This document shows positions 55,565 to 64,000 of a DNA stretch of 64,000 nucleotides, one piece after another (positions within the stretch are counted from its first letter, which is position 1; every line of letters starts with the position of its first letter). The notes under the pieces were generated by a model. The model was not told the origin of the DNA, did not search any database, and saw only the letters and a program-made list of their open reading frames with translations. The stretch is from an unicellular cyanobacterium SU2 (GTDB lineage Bacteria; Cyanobacteriota; Cyanobacteriia; Cyanobacteriales; Microcystaceae), in NCBI GenBank assembly GCA_002110465.1, contig NEED01000069.1, forward strand, positions 186,001 through 250,000, read 5' to 3'. Made by a program: the position numbers and the translations under genes.

Positions 55565-56218
55565 CTAATCAGCTTTGTAAAGACTAACTAACTTAGCAAT
55601 AACAATGGCAGGATAAATTTGTCCCACTAATGCCTCAGCATTCGTTAAAGCCATAGCAAAAGAATTAGTCGGAGTAATATCTCCATAACCCAAGGTTGTT
55701 AAAGTCGTGAAACTGAAATAAAATAGACTACTTGTGGTGAATTCTTCAGGCATTGAGAAAGCTGTAGGAGCAAAAAAAACAATTATTTGATACATTAAAA
55801 ACCACAAAATACCTAAGAGAAAATAGACACAAATTCCTCCCCGAATAACATCCCCATTAACTCGTTCTTCATGGGAAATTCTAAATCCAATTGCCATAAT
55901 AGTTGAAAAAACAAAGAAGAACCCAAAAACATAAGAAATCAAAGATAACAATTCAGTTAAGAATGGAGAACCTGGAATAACAGCTACATCGGCTGTAAAA
56001 GAAATTGTGGCAATGACTCGTAACCCTCCAATGATTTTAGGGGCTAAAGAAAGGGTGTTCACCCCTAACAAAAGTGTGATAAAAAAGAAAAAGCTAATCA
56101 ATAATTCAAGAAAAGGAGAAAGACTAGCTAACGGAGCAATTAAAAATAAAATAATTAGGTCAATGAACAGTCTAGTATAACCAGTAGTTCGAGAATAAAA
56201 TATCCAAGGAGATTTCAT
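55565..56218 (-). CDS. Two-TM potassium channel family protein
   Basis: This 217-aa protein is read from the ATG at 56218; a TTG at 56266 would add 16 residues. Several TM helices (~17-35, 40-57, 62-83, 90-110, 135-155, 175-205) end in an Ion_trans_2 pore with the K+ filter TLGYGD (FSFTTLTTLGYGDITPTNSFA). It is probably a K+ channel or a voltage-sensor-less relative. No ligand-binding domain is fused. No neighbours suggest its function. Confidence 0.82.
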   Translation of the reverse strand: MKSPWIFYSRTTGYTRLFIDLIILFLIAPLASLSPFLELLISFFFFITLLLGVNTLSLAPKIIGGLRVIATISFTADVAVIPGSPFLTELLSLISYVFGFFFVFSTIMAIGFRISHEERVNGDVIRGGICVYFLLGILWFLMYQIIVFFAPTAFSMPEEFTTSSLFYFSFTTLTTLGYGDITPTNSFAMALTNAEALVGQIYPAIVIAKLVSLYKAD

Positions 56219-56551
56219 ATAAGCTATCGCAATACACCTTAAGGTTAGGACTAAGTAGTTAGGCAAAATAAACGAAGGTTTGTATATTGTTTAACATCAA
56301 GGCAGAGAATGGGGAAATAACTGGTGAACGGAAAATTGAAAGAAAGTAACTTTGGGACACTTCTAAATCATAGGAATTGGGCAGAAGGGATATTTGCTTC
56401 ACAAATATTTTCTGAAAGTGGAAATATCTTGCTCAAAACTGTTATCTTTAAGAGAATTAAGAGAATATGGATTATAAATTGATTTTAGTTTAAGATAATC
56501 GTCTAGAATCGTACTAAACTTATTTTAGCTCCTAGTCCACCGACTCGGCTT

Positions 56552-59500
56552 ATGCTACTCTCCCTTTCAAACGTCTTTATTAAACGACCAGTTTTAAGTA
56601 CCGTCTGTACCATTGTGATTATCCTCTTGGGAACGATCTCAATGGCTGTCTTACCCCTGGATAAACTGCCAGAAATTGCCCCAAAAAAAGTGGCCGTGAC
56701 GGCTAACTATATTGGTGCGGATGCCAAAACCACAGAAGATAACGTCACCACAGTCCTTGAACGAGAAATCAACGGAACCGAACAAGTTAGATGGATTGAC
56801 TCCTTCACCGATAATACGGGAAACGTCACGGTTAACGTTACCTTTCCGACAGAGATAGACAGGAATACGGCTCAAGTTCTAGTACAAAATAAAGTCTCCC
56901 AAGCCCAATCTACCCTACCGTCTGTAGTAAACCAAGCAGGGGTAAAAACCGATAAACAATCTCCGAGTATTACTCTAATTTATGCGTTCTACTCCGAAAA
57001 AGGTCCTGACGGAGAATATCTCTACGATAAAACCTTTCTTTACAACTACGTTGATCGCTACATCTGGAATGAGATGAAAGGGTTGCCAGGAGTAGGTTCG
57101 GTTAACTTGTTCGGGGGGGCTAAATATGCCATGCGAATTTGGCTTGATCCTGATAAATTAGCCGCTAGAGGACTGACTGCTATAGATGTGGTTAATGTCA
57201 TCAATGAACAGAACTTTGATACAGGGGTAGGAAGAATTGGACAGCAACCGGCCCCACCTGATCAACAGTTTGAAATTCCTTTACGGGCGCAAGGACGCTT
57301 CGCAACAGTAGCTGAAGCCGAAAATATGGTTGTCAAAGTGGGGACAGACGGCACCCTAATTCGCATCAAAGATGTCGGACGGGCTGAATTAGGGATGGAA
57401 AACTACGATACCTTGGCCAATGTCAATGGGAATCCTGGGGTCGCTTTTCTCATTTATCAGCTACCTGGAAGTAATGCCCTAGAAACCGCAGAGGCGGCTA
57501 AAGCTAAGATGGCGGAATTAGAACCGAGTTTTCCCCCTGGCTTAAAGGTGGTTATTGGTTTAGATAATACATTATTTGTTAATGCTTCGATTAAAGATTT
57601 AGCCATTACTCTCTTACAAGCGATCGCTCTAGTCGTCCTGGTTATCTTTATTTTCCTACAAGATTGGCGCACTACAATCATTCCAGGAATTGCGATTCCG
57701 GTGGCGTTAGTAGGGGCAATGATTGGGTTAAATGCTTTTGGCTATAGTCTCAATCAGTTAAGTTTATTTGCTTGCGTTTTAGCAACAGGATTAGTGGTAG
57801 ATGATGGAATCGTCATTGTAGAAGCCGTATCGAGTAAATTATCCCAAGGAATGCGCCCCATGCAAGCCGCGATGGATTCCATGGATGAATTGTTTGGGGC
57901 TACTATTTCCACCTCGGCGGTATTGATGGCTGTATTTATTCCTGTTACCTTTTTCCCAGGGACAACAGGCATTGTTTACCGTCAGTTCGCTATGACCATT
58001 ATTTTTGCGGTAGCGTTTTCGACGTTCAACGCCCTGACTTTTTCCCCCACCATGTCAGCTATCTTACTGAGTCCCCCCGAAGATAAACATGGTCCATTAG
58101 CGGTATTTTTTAATGGATTTAACCGAGTATTTGATCTAATTCGAGAAGGCTATAGTCACTTTATTAATTTTCTAACCCACATTCGCATTGTGGTCATGGC
58201 CTTGTTTATTGCGGGTTTGGTTGCTACAGGATGGATTTATCAAACCATGCCATCAGGGTTTATTCCGGCAGAAGATCAGGGTTATTTCTTTGGTATTACC
58301 GAAGCCCCCCCAGGAGTCTCCCTCAATTACACCAATGACATTGATCAACAAACCACTAAAATCATTCAAAATATGCCTAACGCAGATCAGGTATTGGATC
58401 ATGTGGTAACGTTGACGGGATTTTCCTTTGAAGGAAGAAATGCCAATAAATCCATTACATTTATAAAGTTAAAACCCTGGGAAGAGCGTCCGGGCCCTGA
58501 AAAATCAGCTTTTGGAATTATTCAATATCTTAATCAAACTTATGCCAGAGAAGTCACTCGAGCAAGGGCGATCGCCACTAATGCACCAGCTGTTGACGGC
58601 TTGAGTAATTTTGATGGGTCGGAAATCTTTATTCAAGATCGCCAGTTGAAAGGAATGCCCGTGCTAATTGATAATGTGAGACGGGTAATGGCCGCAGCCA
58701 ATGAACGACCAGAAATTGGGGCTATATTTACAACCTTTACTTTTAATAGTCCTTTGATCACTATGTCTATTGATCGAGCAAAGGCCAAAGCCCAAAATGT
58801 GGACATTGATACGATTTTAAGAACCTTACAAACTTACATTGGTTCTAATTTCGTTAATCAATTTGTATTTGAAGGTCGTCTTTATAGAGTATATGCTCAA
58901 GCAGAAGCTGAAGATCGGGATAATCCACAAGATATCGGCCGTTTGTATGTGCGCTCACGAGATGGTGCAATTATTCAACTTAGCAACCTAGTTACTCCTG
59001 AAACAGTGACCTATCCCCCCATTCTGACACGATATAAGACTTATCCTGCTATTAAACTGATTGTTTCCCCTGCTCCTGGGTATAGCTCTGGTCAGGTCAT
59101 TAAAGTCATCGAGGAAGTCGCTAACGAAACCCTACAGCCTGGTTTTGGTTATGAATGGACAAATACTGCCGCCGAGGAAAAAACCTCTGGAGGGGCGGCT
59201 CCTATCGTGTTTGGCTTTGCGTTCGTGATGGTATTCTTGGTTTTAGCTGCTCAGTATGAAAGTTATGTTGACCCCACTATTATCTTACTTACCGTTCCTC
59301 TAGCGATTTTAGGGGCTTTGGGGATGATTTGGTTACGGGTAACGTTTGTCCAATCGGCTCCTTTTAACCCAGGAAATGGCATCTGGCCCATACTCAATAA
59401 TAATATGTATGCTCAGGTGGCTTTGGTCATGTTGATTGGGTTAGCTGCTAAAAACGCGATTTTGATTGTAGAATTTGCTAACCAAGCCCGCGATTTAGGA

Positions 59501-59869
59501 ATGAATATTACTAAAGCTGCTACTTTTGCAGCCGAACAGCGTTTACGGCCCATTCTGATGACGGCGGTTTCCTCCCTTGTGGGGTTTGCACCTCTGTTGA
59601 GTGCGTCTAGTGTGGGTGCAGTGAGTCGTTGGTCTTTAGGAACCGCAATTTTTGGTGGATTAGCTTTAGCAACCGTGTTAAGTTTAGTCTTAGTTCCCAT
59701 CCTTTATATTGTGATTAAAAACTTTGAAAAATATATCCTTGAAGGAGACACAAAACCCCCGACCCCACCCAGTTCGGGGAATGGGAATCAACCTTCCCCA
59801 CCTCCCCAACCTTCATCTCCAGAGGAACAACCAACCTCTGTGTTCAAAACGACTCCCCAAAATGAATAG
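56552..59869 (+). CDS. AcrB-like RND efflux permease (HAE-1 type)
   Basis: This 1105-aa RND pump has TM1 (~10-30), two large periplasmic domains (~35-335, ~555-870) and two TM bundles. TM4 has the proton-relay Asp pair of HAE-1 pumps (GLVVDDGIVIVEAVSS). AAKNAILIVEFANQA in TM10 also fits AcrB. The C-terminal tail (~1065-1105) is Pro/Ser-rich. It should export hydrophobic drugs, lipids or other organics, but no adaptor (HlyD) gene lies beside it. Confidence 0.88.
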   Translation: MLLSLSNVFIKRPVLSTVCTIVIILLGTISMAVLPLDKLPEIAPKKVAVTANYIGADAKTTEDNVTTVLEREINGTEQVRWIDSFTDNTGNVTVNVTFPTEIDRNTAQVLVQNKVSQAQSTLPSVVNQAGVKTDKQSPSITLIYAFYSEKGPDGEYLYDKTFLYNYVDRYIWNEMKGLPGVGSVNLFGGAKYAMRIWLDPDKLAARGLTAIDVVNVINEQNFDTGVGRIGQQPAPPDQQFEIPLRAQGRFATVAEAENMVVKVGTDGTLIRIKDVGRAELGMENYDTLANVNGNPGVAFLIYQLPGSNALETAEAAKAKMAELEPSFPPGLKVVIGLDNTLFVNASIKDLAITLLQAIALVVLVIFIFLQDWRTTIIPGIAIPVALVGAMIGLNAFGYSLNQLSLFACVLATGLVVDDGIVIVEAVSSKLSQGMRPMQAAMDSMDELFGATISTSAVLMAVFIPVTFFPGTTGIVYRQFAMTIIFAVAFSTFNALTFSPTMSAILLSPPEDKHGPLAVFFNGFNRVFDLIREGYSHFINFLTHIRIVVMALFIAGLVATGWIYQTMPSGFIPAEDQGYFFGITEAPPGVSLNYTNDIDQQTTKIIQNMPNADQVLDHVVTLTGFSFEGRNANKSITFIKLKPWEERPGPEKSAFGIIQYLNQTYAREVTRARAIATNAPAVDGLSNFDGSEIFIQDRQLKGMPVLIDNVRRVMAAANERPEIGAIFTTFTFNSPLITMSIDRAKAKAQNVDIDTILRTLQTYIGSNFVNQFVFEGRLYRVYAQAEAEDRDNPQDIGRLYVRSRDGAIIQLSNLVTPETVTYPPILTRYKTYPAIKLIVSPAPGYSSGQVIKVIEEVANETLQPGFGYEWTNTAAEEKTSGGAAPIVFGFAFVMVFLVLAAQYESYVDPTIILLTVPLAILGALGMIWLRVTFVQSAPFNPGNGIWPILNNNMYAQVALVMLIGLAAKNAILIVEFANQARDLGMNITKAATFAAEQRLRPILMTAVSSLVGFAPLLSASSVGAVSRWSLGTAIFGGLALATVLSLVLVPILYIVIKNFEKYILEGDTKPPTPPSSGNGNQPSPPPQPSSPEEQPTSVFKTTPQNE

Positions 59870-59911
59870 ATTCATGAAGGAGAGACCATCAACTATCAAA
59901 TATTACCTAAA

Positions 59912-60004
59912 ATGTTTAAAAAGTGGACGTTTGATGATTGGATGAACCATATCCTGTTTGTTGGGACTATTTTATTATTGATTTACTCTTTTGTCTTTGT
60001 TTAA
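59912..60004 (+). CDS. Possible 30-aa single-TM protein after the RND pump
   Basis: A short frame reads MFKKWTFDDWMNHILFVGTI and ends LLLIYSFVFV, with a charged N-terminus followed by one TM helix. It starts 42 bp after the AcrB-like gene on the same strand. No clear Shine-Dalgarno is present. The amphipathic start and single helix resemble a small membrane protein, possibly a pump partner in the manner of AcrZ (inference). Confidence 0.35.
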   Translation: MFKKWTFDDWMNHILFVGTILLLIYSFVFV

Positions 60005-60093
60005 ATCAAACCTAAAAAAATTTTGAGATAATAAAAATAAATTACCAACCGATTAATTAACATTAATTAACAAGTTTGTTAAGGATAATAAAG

Positions 60094-60315
60094 ATGAATA
60101 TTAGAGTTATTATTTTTTCAGGAATCATGGCGGCATTAATCGGTGCTATGTTGGGATTAGCAATAACAAAAATATCTCAACGGGAGCAACGCAAACCGAT
60201 TCTTGTTGTTGGGGGCGCAACCCTTGGCTTTGTCATTGGAGCCTTTCAATCATCTATTCGAGAACAAAAACGACTCAGAAATCATGAATTTGGAGAATCT
60301 GATGAATTCAAATAA
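60094..60315 (+). CDS. Small conserved membrane protein (two TM helices)
   Basis: This 73-aa protein is read from the ATG at 60094, preceded by AAGGATAATAAAG; a TTG 18 bp upstream is in frame. TM helices run at ~3-23 and ~38-54 with a KISQREQRKP loop between, and a charged tail follows (IREQKRLRNHEFGESDEF). Gly-rich helices (GAMLGLAI, GGATLGFVIG) recall small cyanobacterial membrane proteins of unknown role. Confidence 0.65.
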   Translation: MNIRVIIFSGIMAALIGAMLGLAITKISQREQRKPILVVGGATLGFVIGAFQSSIREQKRLRNHEFGESDEFK

Positions 60316-60411
60316 AGCTCCAACAATAGCTCAGGTTATTCTGAGTGGGACATACTGCAAAAATATCCACAATCAAGAGACAATATCACAAAAATTTCAG
60401 TATTTTTGATC

Positions 60412-61398
60412 TTAATTACCATTCTCTGCCCGTACCCGTTCAATGAGCGATCGCACTTCCTCGGTTCCTTCTGATGGTTCAAACGAAAGAGGAAACTTGC
60501 CACTAGCTATCATTCTTAACCCCAAGGGAGCAAGACTCAGTAGTCCTTGGAGATCGCACAAATAATTACCAACCACAAATAACCCAAACTTCCGTTCATC
60601 AATCCAACCCCCTTGTTTAACTAGGTCTACCAAGACCTTTCGATGACGAATCGCACGACTTGATTGAGCGTCTTTACGGGCTAAAATCTCTTGTTTTATC
60701 CGACCAATTTGATCCATGGGGGCGACTTCCATTGGACAAACAGCATTACAAAAATAGCAACGAGTACATCCCCAAACCCCTTGAGTTCCCTCATTATAGG
60801 TTTCTAAACGGGGTTCAATTTCTGTGTCCCGTGAATCGACTACCATCCGTTGTGCCTTGGCTAAAGCGTGGGGTCCAACAAAGTCGGGATTAACCATCAC
60901 AGCGTTACATTCAGAATAACAGGCGCCACACATAATACAGTTTCCTGTCTGGTCGAGACGCGATCGCTCTTGAGGGGTTTGCAGAAATTCTTTTTCAGGA
61001 ATGGCTCGCGCTTTGCTACTGACGTAAGGTTCCACCGTTTCTAATTTATTCCAAAAACGGGACATATCCACGACTAAATCCTTAATAACGGGGAGATTTC
61101 CTAACGGACTAATCGTGATTGTTGGTAAGTCTTTTTGACTCACTGATGGAAATTTTTGCAGTTCACTCCCAACATTTTCTTTGCAAGCTAGGGCAGAACG
61201 ACCATTAATCCTCATGCTACAACTACCACAAATTGTATTACGGCAGTTTTTGCGAAAGGCTAAGGTTCCATCTTGTTCCCACTTGATCCGATTGAGACAA
61301 TCTAGAATAGTTGTGCTTGGCTCAACGTCTAGGGTATAACTTTGGAGATGGGGCTTCTTATTAGACTTTTGTCGCAGAACTTTAAATTGAACTTGCAT
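60412..61398 (-). CDS. sdhB: Succinate dehydrogenase/fumarate reductase iron-sulfur subunit
   Basis: This 328-aa protein, read from the ATG at 61398, has the 2Fe-2S motif CRNTICGSCSMRINGRSALAC near residue ~55. The other clusters are bound by CIMCGACYSEC and CTRCYFCNAVCPMEV. It is longer (by ~70-80 residues) than standard SdhB, with a C-terminal extension. It passes electrons from succinate oxidation to the quinone pool in cyanobacterial thylakoids. SdhA is not in this window. Confidence 0.9.
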   Translation of the reverse strand: MQVQFKVLRQKSNKKPHLQSYTLDVEPSTTILDCLNRIKWEQDGTLAFRKNCRNTICGSCSMRINGRSALACKENVGSELQKFPSVSQKDLPTITISPLGNLPVIKDLVVDMSRFWNKLETVEPYVSSKARAIPEKEFLQTPQERSRLDQTGNCIMCGACYSECNAVMVNPDFVGPHALAKAQRMVVDSRDTEIEPRLETYNEGTQGVWGCTRCYFCNAVCPMEVAPMDQIGRIKQEILARKDAQSSRAIRHRKVLVDLVKQGGWIDERKFGLFVVGNYLCDLQGLLSLAPLGLRMIASGKFPLSFEPSEGTEEVRSLIERVRAENGN

Positions 61399-61969
61399 AG
61401 TCACAATAGAGGGATTTTTTAAACAAATAGCAAGGGAACTTTATATTATTAGTTTAGTACACTAACACATCAACCATGATTTCTGAATCCCCATTCCCCT
61501 GAAGCGGTTAAAAAGATGGGGAAAAGTAAACCATCATCCTAGAGATCCTCCTGGTCAGTTCTCTTTTGACCTTCTCAGATTCAATCATGAGATTATCTTA
61601 ACTTCCCCCGCACTCCAAGAGCATCAAATCTCAGCAAATGCTCTGTGCATAAGACGCTCTTATCGGGTTGTTTGACCATAAGTATATTATCTCAAATCTA
61701 ATCCTAGCCAGGCTATCAACGGTTTTACAGATGACTTTAGATCATTTCTTTTGGGACTAGGTAATTCAAATTTCCCCCGATAGTAGGCGCGAATTTTCCT
61801 AGCCTAGAAGACTTCTCCTTCAATTTTGTCCTCTTGAACTCTCTGGTTCTCCCGTTCATAATTCTTGAAAAATTTCTTGATCTTATTAGGAAGTTAACGC
61901 TAATATTTTTGATATGATCAATAAAATCAACGATCATTAAAACTTCAATCAAGGAACATTGACAACATT
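61399..61969. other. Intergenic region between sdhB and cyAbrB gene
   Basis: This 571-bp divergent gap is without a supported ORF. A loose hairpin (CCCCAT at ~61490 and ATGGGG at ~61515) is present but has no T-run. A short minus-strand frame at 61737-61952 has no Shine-Dalgarno and no protein-like pattern and is not accepted. Confidence 0.4.
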
Positions 61970-62365
61970 ATGACTGAAAAACCAATCCCCTTAACGGGAA
62001 AGGCCTTACTTCAAAAAGTAAAAGAGCTATCCCACAAACCACGACGGGAAACAGCTAAAGACTGTGGCTATTACTCAGTGACAAAAGACGGACAAGTTCG
62101 TGTTAATTTAACGGACTTTTATGATGCCGTCTTAGGTGCAAAAGGAGTTCCCCTTGAACCAGGAACCGCAAAAGATGGCCGAGGACGGGAACCGACTTTC
62201 CGCGTTAGTGTTCACAAAAATGGCCAAATTGTCATCGGTTCAACCTATACTGAACAGATGGGATTAAAGCCTGGAGATGAGTTTGAAATTAAATTAGGCT
62301 ACAAACACATTCACCTCAAACAAATTGGGGATGATGGAGAAGTAGTTGAAGAAGACGCAGCTTAA
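61970..62365 (+). CDS. cyAbrB-family transcriptional regulator
   Basis: This 131-aa protein has the cyanobacterial AbrB pattern. The N-terminus reads PLTGKALLQKVKELSHKPRRETAKDCGYYSVTKDGQVRVNLTDFYDAVLGAKGV, and the SpoVT/AbrB-like DNA-binding part sits at the C-terminus (TYTEQMGLKPGDEFEIKLGYKHIHLKQIG). cyAbrB proteins regulate carbon/nitrogen balance, hydrogenase and nitrogen-metabolism genes. The KAKDGRGREPTFRV-like segment is typical of the cyAbrB1 type. Which paralogue it is remains uncertain. Confidence 0.9.
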   Translation: MTEKPIPLTGKALLQKVKELSHKPRRETAKDCGYYSVTKDGQVRVNLTDFYDAVLGAKGVPLEPGTAKDGRGREPTFRVSVHKNGQIVIGSTYTEQMGLKPGDEFEIKLGYKHIHLKQIGDDGEVVEEDAA

Positions 62366-62604
62366 AAATTGAGAGCATCCCCTTTTTGCACAACAATAAA
62401 AATTGTCCTTTGATGTTGAAGGAGAGAGGGTTTTCACTGTCTCTCAGCCCAGGGGAGGAATTTACCAGAAAACCTATTATCAATCAAGGATAATTGATAA
62501 CTTTGGGATGCTCTCTAAACATTACTTATAGTAGGGGAAATGAAAGAATTTTCCCCTTGATAACCATCTCTATCTTGAAATACTAAACTTTATAGAGAAT
62601 AACT

Positions 62605-63438
62605 GTGTCATCTCAATTGGCGTTTTGGCTCAATCTTTTTTCGACGTTTTCCGCAACCGTTAAGGTCTGCGTCTTTCTTCTCACCTGGGTTTTCTTATGG
62701 CTACCGTTAGCCTGGCCAGTGGCTCAAAAAATTGGTTGGAAACCCTTTGACCCCCTAACACCATCCCAAAAGCTTCCTTTAGTCGCCTCTTTGTATATTA
62801 CAATTCCTCTTCTGGTATGGTTAATCCTTTCGGTAGAGGAAAATTCAATATTAGATTACGGCCTATCAGGGCAACCAACATTTCTTATCTCCCTATTTTG
62901 GGGAATAGGGTTAAGTGTTGCTGGTTTAGCAATCGTTTTCGCCTTGGAAGGATGGTGTGGTTGGTTAGTCTGGCAAAAAAATAATTTATCTCGTCTAGCA
63001 AAATTAGCCTTACCCTTATTCGGATTAGGAGTTTGGGTAGGAATTTCTGAAGAATTAGTTTTTCGGGGAATTTTACTTAATGTACTCCAAGAAGACTACT
63101 CCGTCGTGATAGCCGCAATTATTTCTAGTAGTATTTTTGCCCTATTACATTTATTGTGGGAAAGACAAGAAACAATTCCTCAATTGCCCGGTTTATGGCT
63201 AATGGGAATGGTTTTAGTTTGGGCGCGAGTAATGGACGAGGGAAGTTTAGGACTCGCTTCAGGACTTCATGCGGGTTGGGTTTGGGGGTTAGCGTCCCTC
63301 GATGGGGCTGAATTGATTTCTTATACTGATAAGGGACCAACCTGGGTAATTGGTTGGAGAAAACAACCTCTAGCAGGGATATCTGGGTTTCTCTGTTTGT
63401 TGGGAACCGGCTTAGTTTTATGGCCGATATTCCAGTGA
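62605..63438 (+). CDS. CPBP-family intramembrane metalloprotease
   Basis: This 277-aa protein starts at a GTG. It has about eight TM helices and the CPBP motifs EELVFRG (EExxxR) in a helix near ~150, FALLHLLW with the second catalytic His, and HAGWVWG. Such abortive-infection-like (ABI/CAAX) proteases act in the membrane; cyanobacterial members are of unknown substrate. There is no gene on the same strand within 100 bp upstream. Confidence 0.85.
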   Translation: MSSQLAFWLNLFSTFSATVKVCVFLLTWVFLWLPLAWPVAQKIGWKPFDPLTPSQKLPLVASLYITIPLLVWLILSVEENSILDYGLSGQPTFLISLFWGIGLSVAGLAIVFALEGWCGWLVWQKNNLSRLAKLALPLFGLGVWVGISEELVFRGILLNVLQEDYSVVIAAIISSSIFALLHLLWERQETIPQLPGLWLMGMVLVWARVMDEGSLGLASGLHAGWVWGLASLDGAELISYTDKGPTWVIGWRKQPLAGISGFLCLLGTGLVLWPIFQ

Positions 63439-63526
63439 ACCTGAGTTTGGAGTTATTGAAATTACCAAATCTCTGTCATATAACACTACGCATTACAACT
63501 TCAACACCTTTTATACAAAATCCGTG
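63439..63526. other. Short gap after CPBP protease gene
   Basis: This 88-bp gap lies between the CPBP stop and the stop of the minus-strand remnant. No terminator was identified. Confidence 0.4.
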
Positions 63527-63829
63527 TTACAAACTAGGGGAAAAGCGTGGATTAAGAGATGGGAACAGATATATTGAGTGCTTTTGACTGGGTTCAGATG
63601 ATAGGCGCAACCAACGTTTTCTAACTCGACAAAGACTTTGATAGAATTTAATTCCTGACCACTTCAAATTTATCCCTTCGTCGCTACCTTTTCCAAATAA
63701 AAGCGGTTCAAGTTGTTTAACTTCTTTTGTAAGAAAAGGGTCTTCTAACTTAATTAAAAAATCATTGACGGTAACGTTTTCAGAATTGTTAGTTGTACAG
63801 CTCAGGCATTTGGAATTAGCGGATTGGTG
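63527..63829 (-). pseudogene. Minus-strand C-terminal gene remnant
   Basis: On the minus strand a stop-free 100-codon stretch runs from an in-frame TGA (63830-63832) to TAA 63527-63529 and has no start codon. The part closest to the stop looks like real protein (NVTVNDFLIKLEDPFLTKEV, then LKWSGIKFYQSLCRVRKRWL). It ends in a Pro-rich tail, PSLNPRFSPSL. The family is not recognised. The N-terminal side overlaps a transposase remnant, so the gene seems to have lost its 5' end by insertion or deletion. Confidence 0.45.
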
Positions 63830-63953
63830 TCAAAAAGCTTATTCGTTATATTCAAACAGCTACGGGACAATTAGGCGTTGGATAGGAGAAATTATTGCCT
63901 ATTTTGACCAAGGTACGACTCAAGGAACAGTAGAAGGTATTCAGAAATGTTGA
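63790..63953 (+). mobile_element. ISL3-family transposase C-terminal fragment
   Basis: In frame on the plus strand, the last ~45 codons of the frame ending at 63951-63953 read LADWCQKAYSLYSNSYGTIRR, then WIGEIIAYFDQGTTQGTVEGI. The FDQ-(R/G)-TTQGTVEGIN stretch is a hallmark of ISL3-family DDE transposases, just before the catalytic Glu region. The frame stops at TGA/TAG-type sequence soon after instead of continuing into NNKLK. The element is a fragment; no intact IS ends were found. Confidence 0.7.
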
Positions 63954-64000
63954 ATGTTGTTAGAAAACTTTACATATTGAATTATACCACCCCTACAATG

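Noticed and set aside
61737-61952. 71-aa minus-strand frame between sdhB and the cyAbrB gene
   Set aside because: No ribosome site and low-complexity, non-protein-like sequence within a divergent promoter region.

Overview
The window is chromosomal DNA of a cyanobacterium. It carries the photosystem II genes psbO and psbEFLJ with the assembly genes ycf48 and rubredoxin, two nblA phycobilisome-degradation genes, a COP23 (circadian oscillating polypeptide) gene, a cyAbrB regulator, an RbpA-type RNA-binding protein, many cyanobacterial families of unknown function (DUF2301, DUF3370, DUF4336, DUF6825), and scattered GCGATCGC (HIP1) palindromes. AT-rich composition and COP23 point to a unicellular Cyanothece/Crocosphaera/Rippkaea-like organism (inference).

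Layout. 1-2.4 kb: a cut YdcF/DUF218-like gene, a DUF2301 membrane protein and cop23. 2.4-12.2 kb: a metal-homeostasis island with the rppB/rppA two-component pair, the cobalt P1B-4 ATPase coaT, the divergent cobalt sensor coaR, a decayed His-rich transporter end, a shortened RND adaptor and a CzcA/NrsA-like RND pump. 12.2-14.5 kb: DUF4336 protein and an acyltransferase. 14.6-18.1 kb: arsenic island arsR-acr3-arsH-arsC, then a metallothionein. 18.1-21.4 kb: pentapeptide protein and prolyl oligopeptidase. 21.4-23.9 kb: a large DEDDh-exonuclease/P-loop ATPase fusion of unknown function, the best candidate here for an undescribed system. 24.5-33.9 kb: nblA pair, rbp, rpiA, DUF3370, miaB, a degenerate Nudix protein and cydAB. 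34.4-40.9 kb: an accessory block with a carotenoid-desaturase-like oxidoreductase, a small membrane protein, a type III PLP decarboxylase homologue lacking its Schiff-base lysine, a zinc-ribbon/membrane/Toprim-like protein and an asparagine-synthase homologue lacking Cys2. 41.0-44.8 kb: psbO and rubA-ycf48-psbEFLJ. 44.9-55.0 kb: housekeeping (TetR, SDR, DUF6825, ABC1 kinase, PP2C phosphatase, GNAT, group 2 sigma factor, priA). 55.0-64 kb: PEP-CTERM lipoprotein, K+ channel, AcrB-like pump, sdhB, cyAbrB, CPBP protease, and a gene remnant joined to an ISL3 transposase fragment.

How parts work together. The metal and arsenic islands each pair a sensor with an exporter, and both have recognisable operators: a MerR-type palindrome inside a 20-bp promoter spacer for coaT, and two ATCAA-N6-TTGAT sites ahead of acr3. 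The psb cluster supplies cytochrome b559 and its assembly factors. No tRNA, rRNA or CRISPR array was recognised. All functional calls are from reading sequence; no database search was run.
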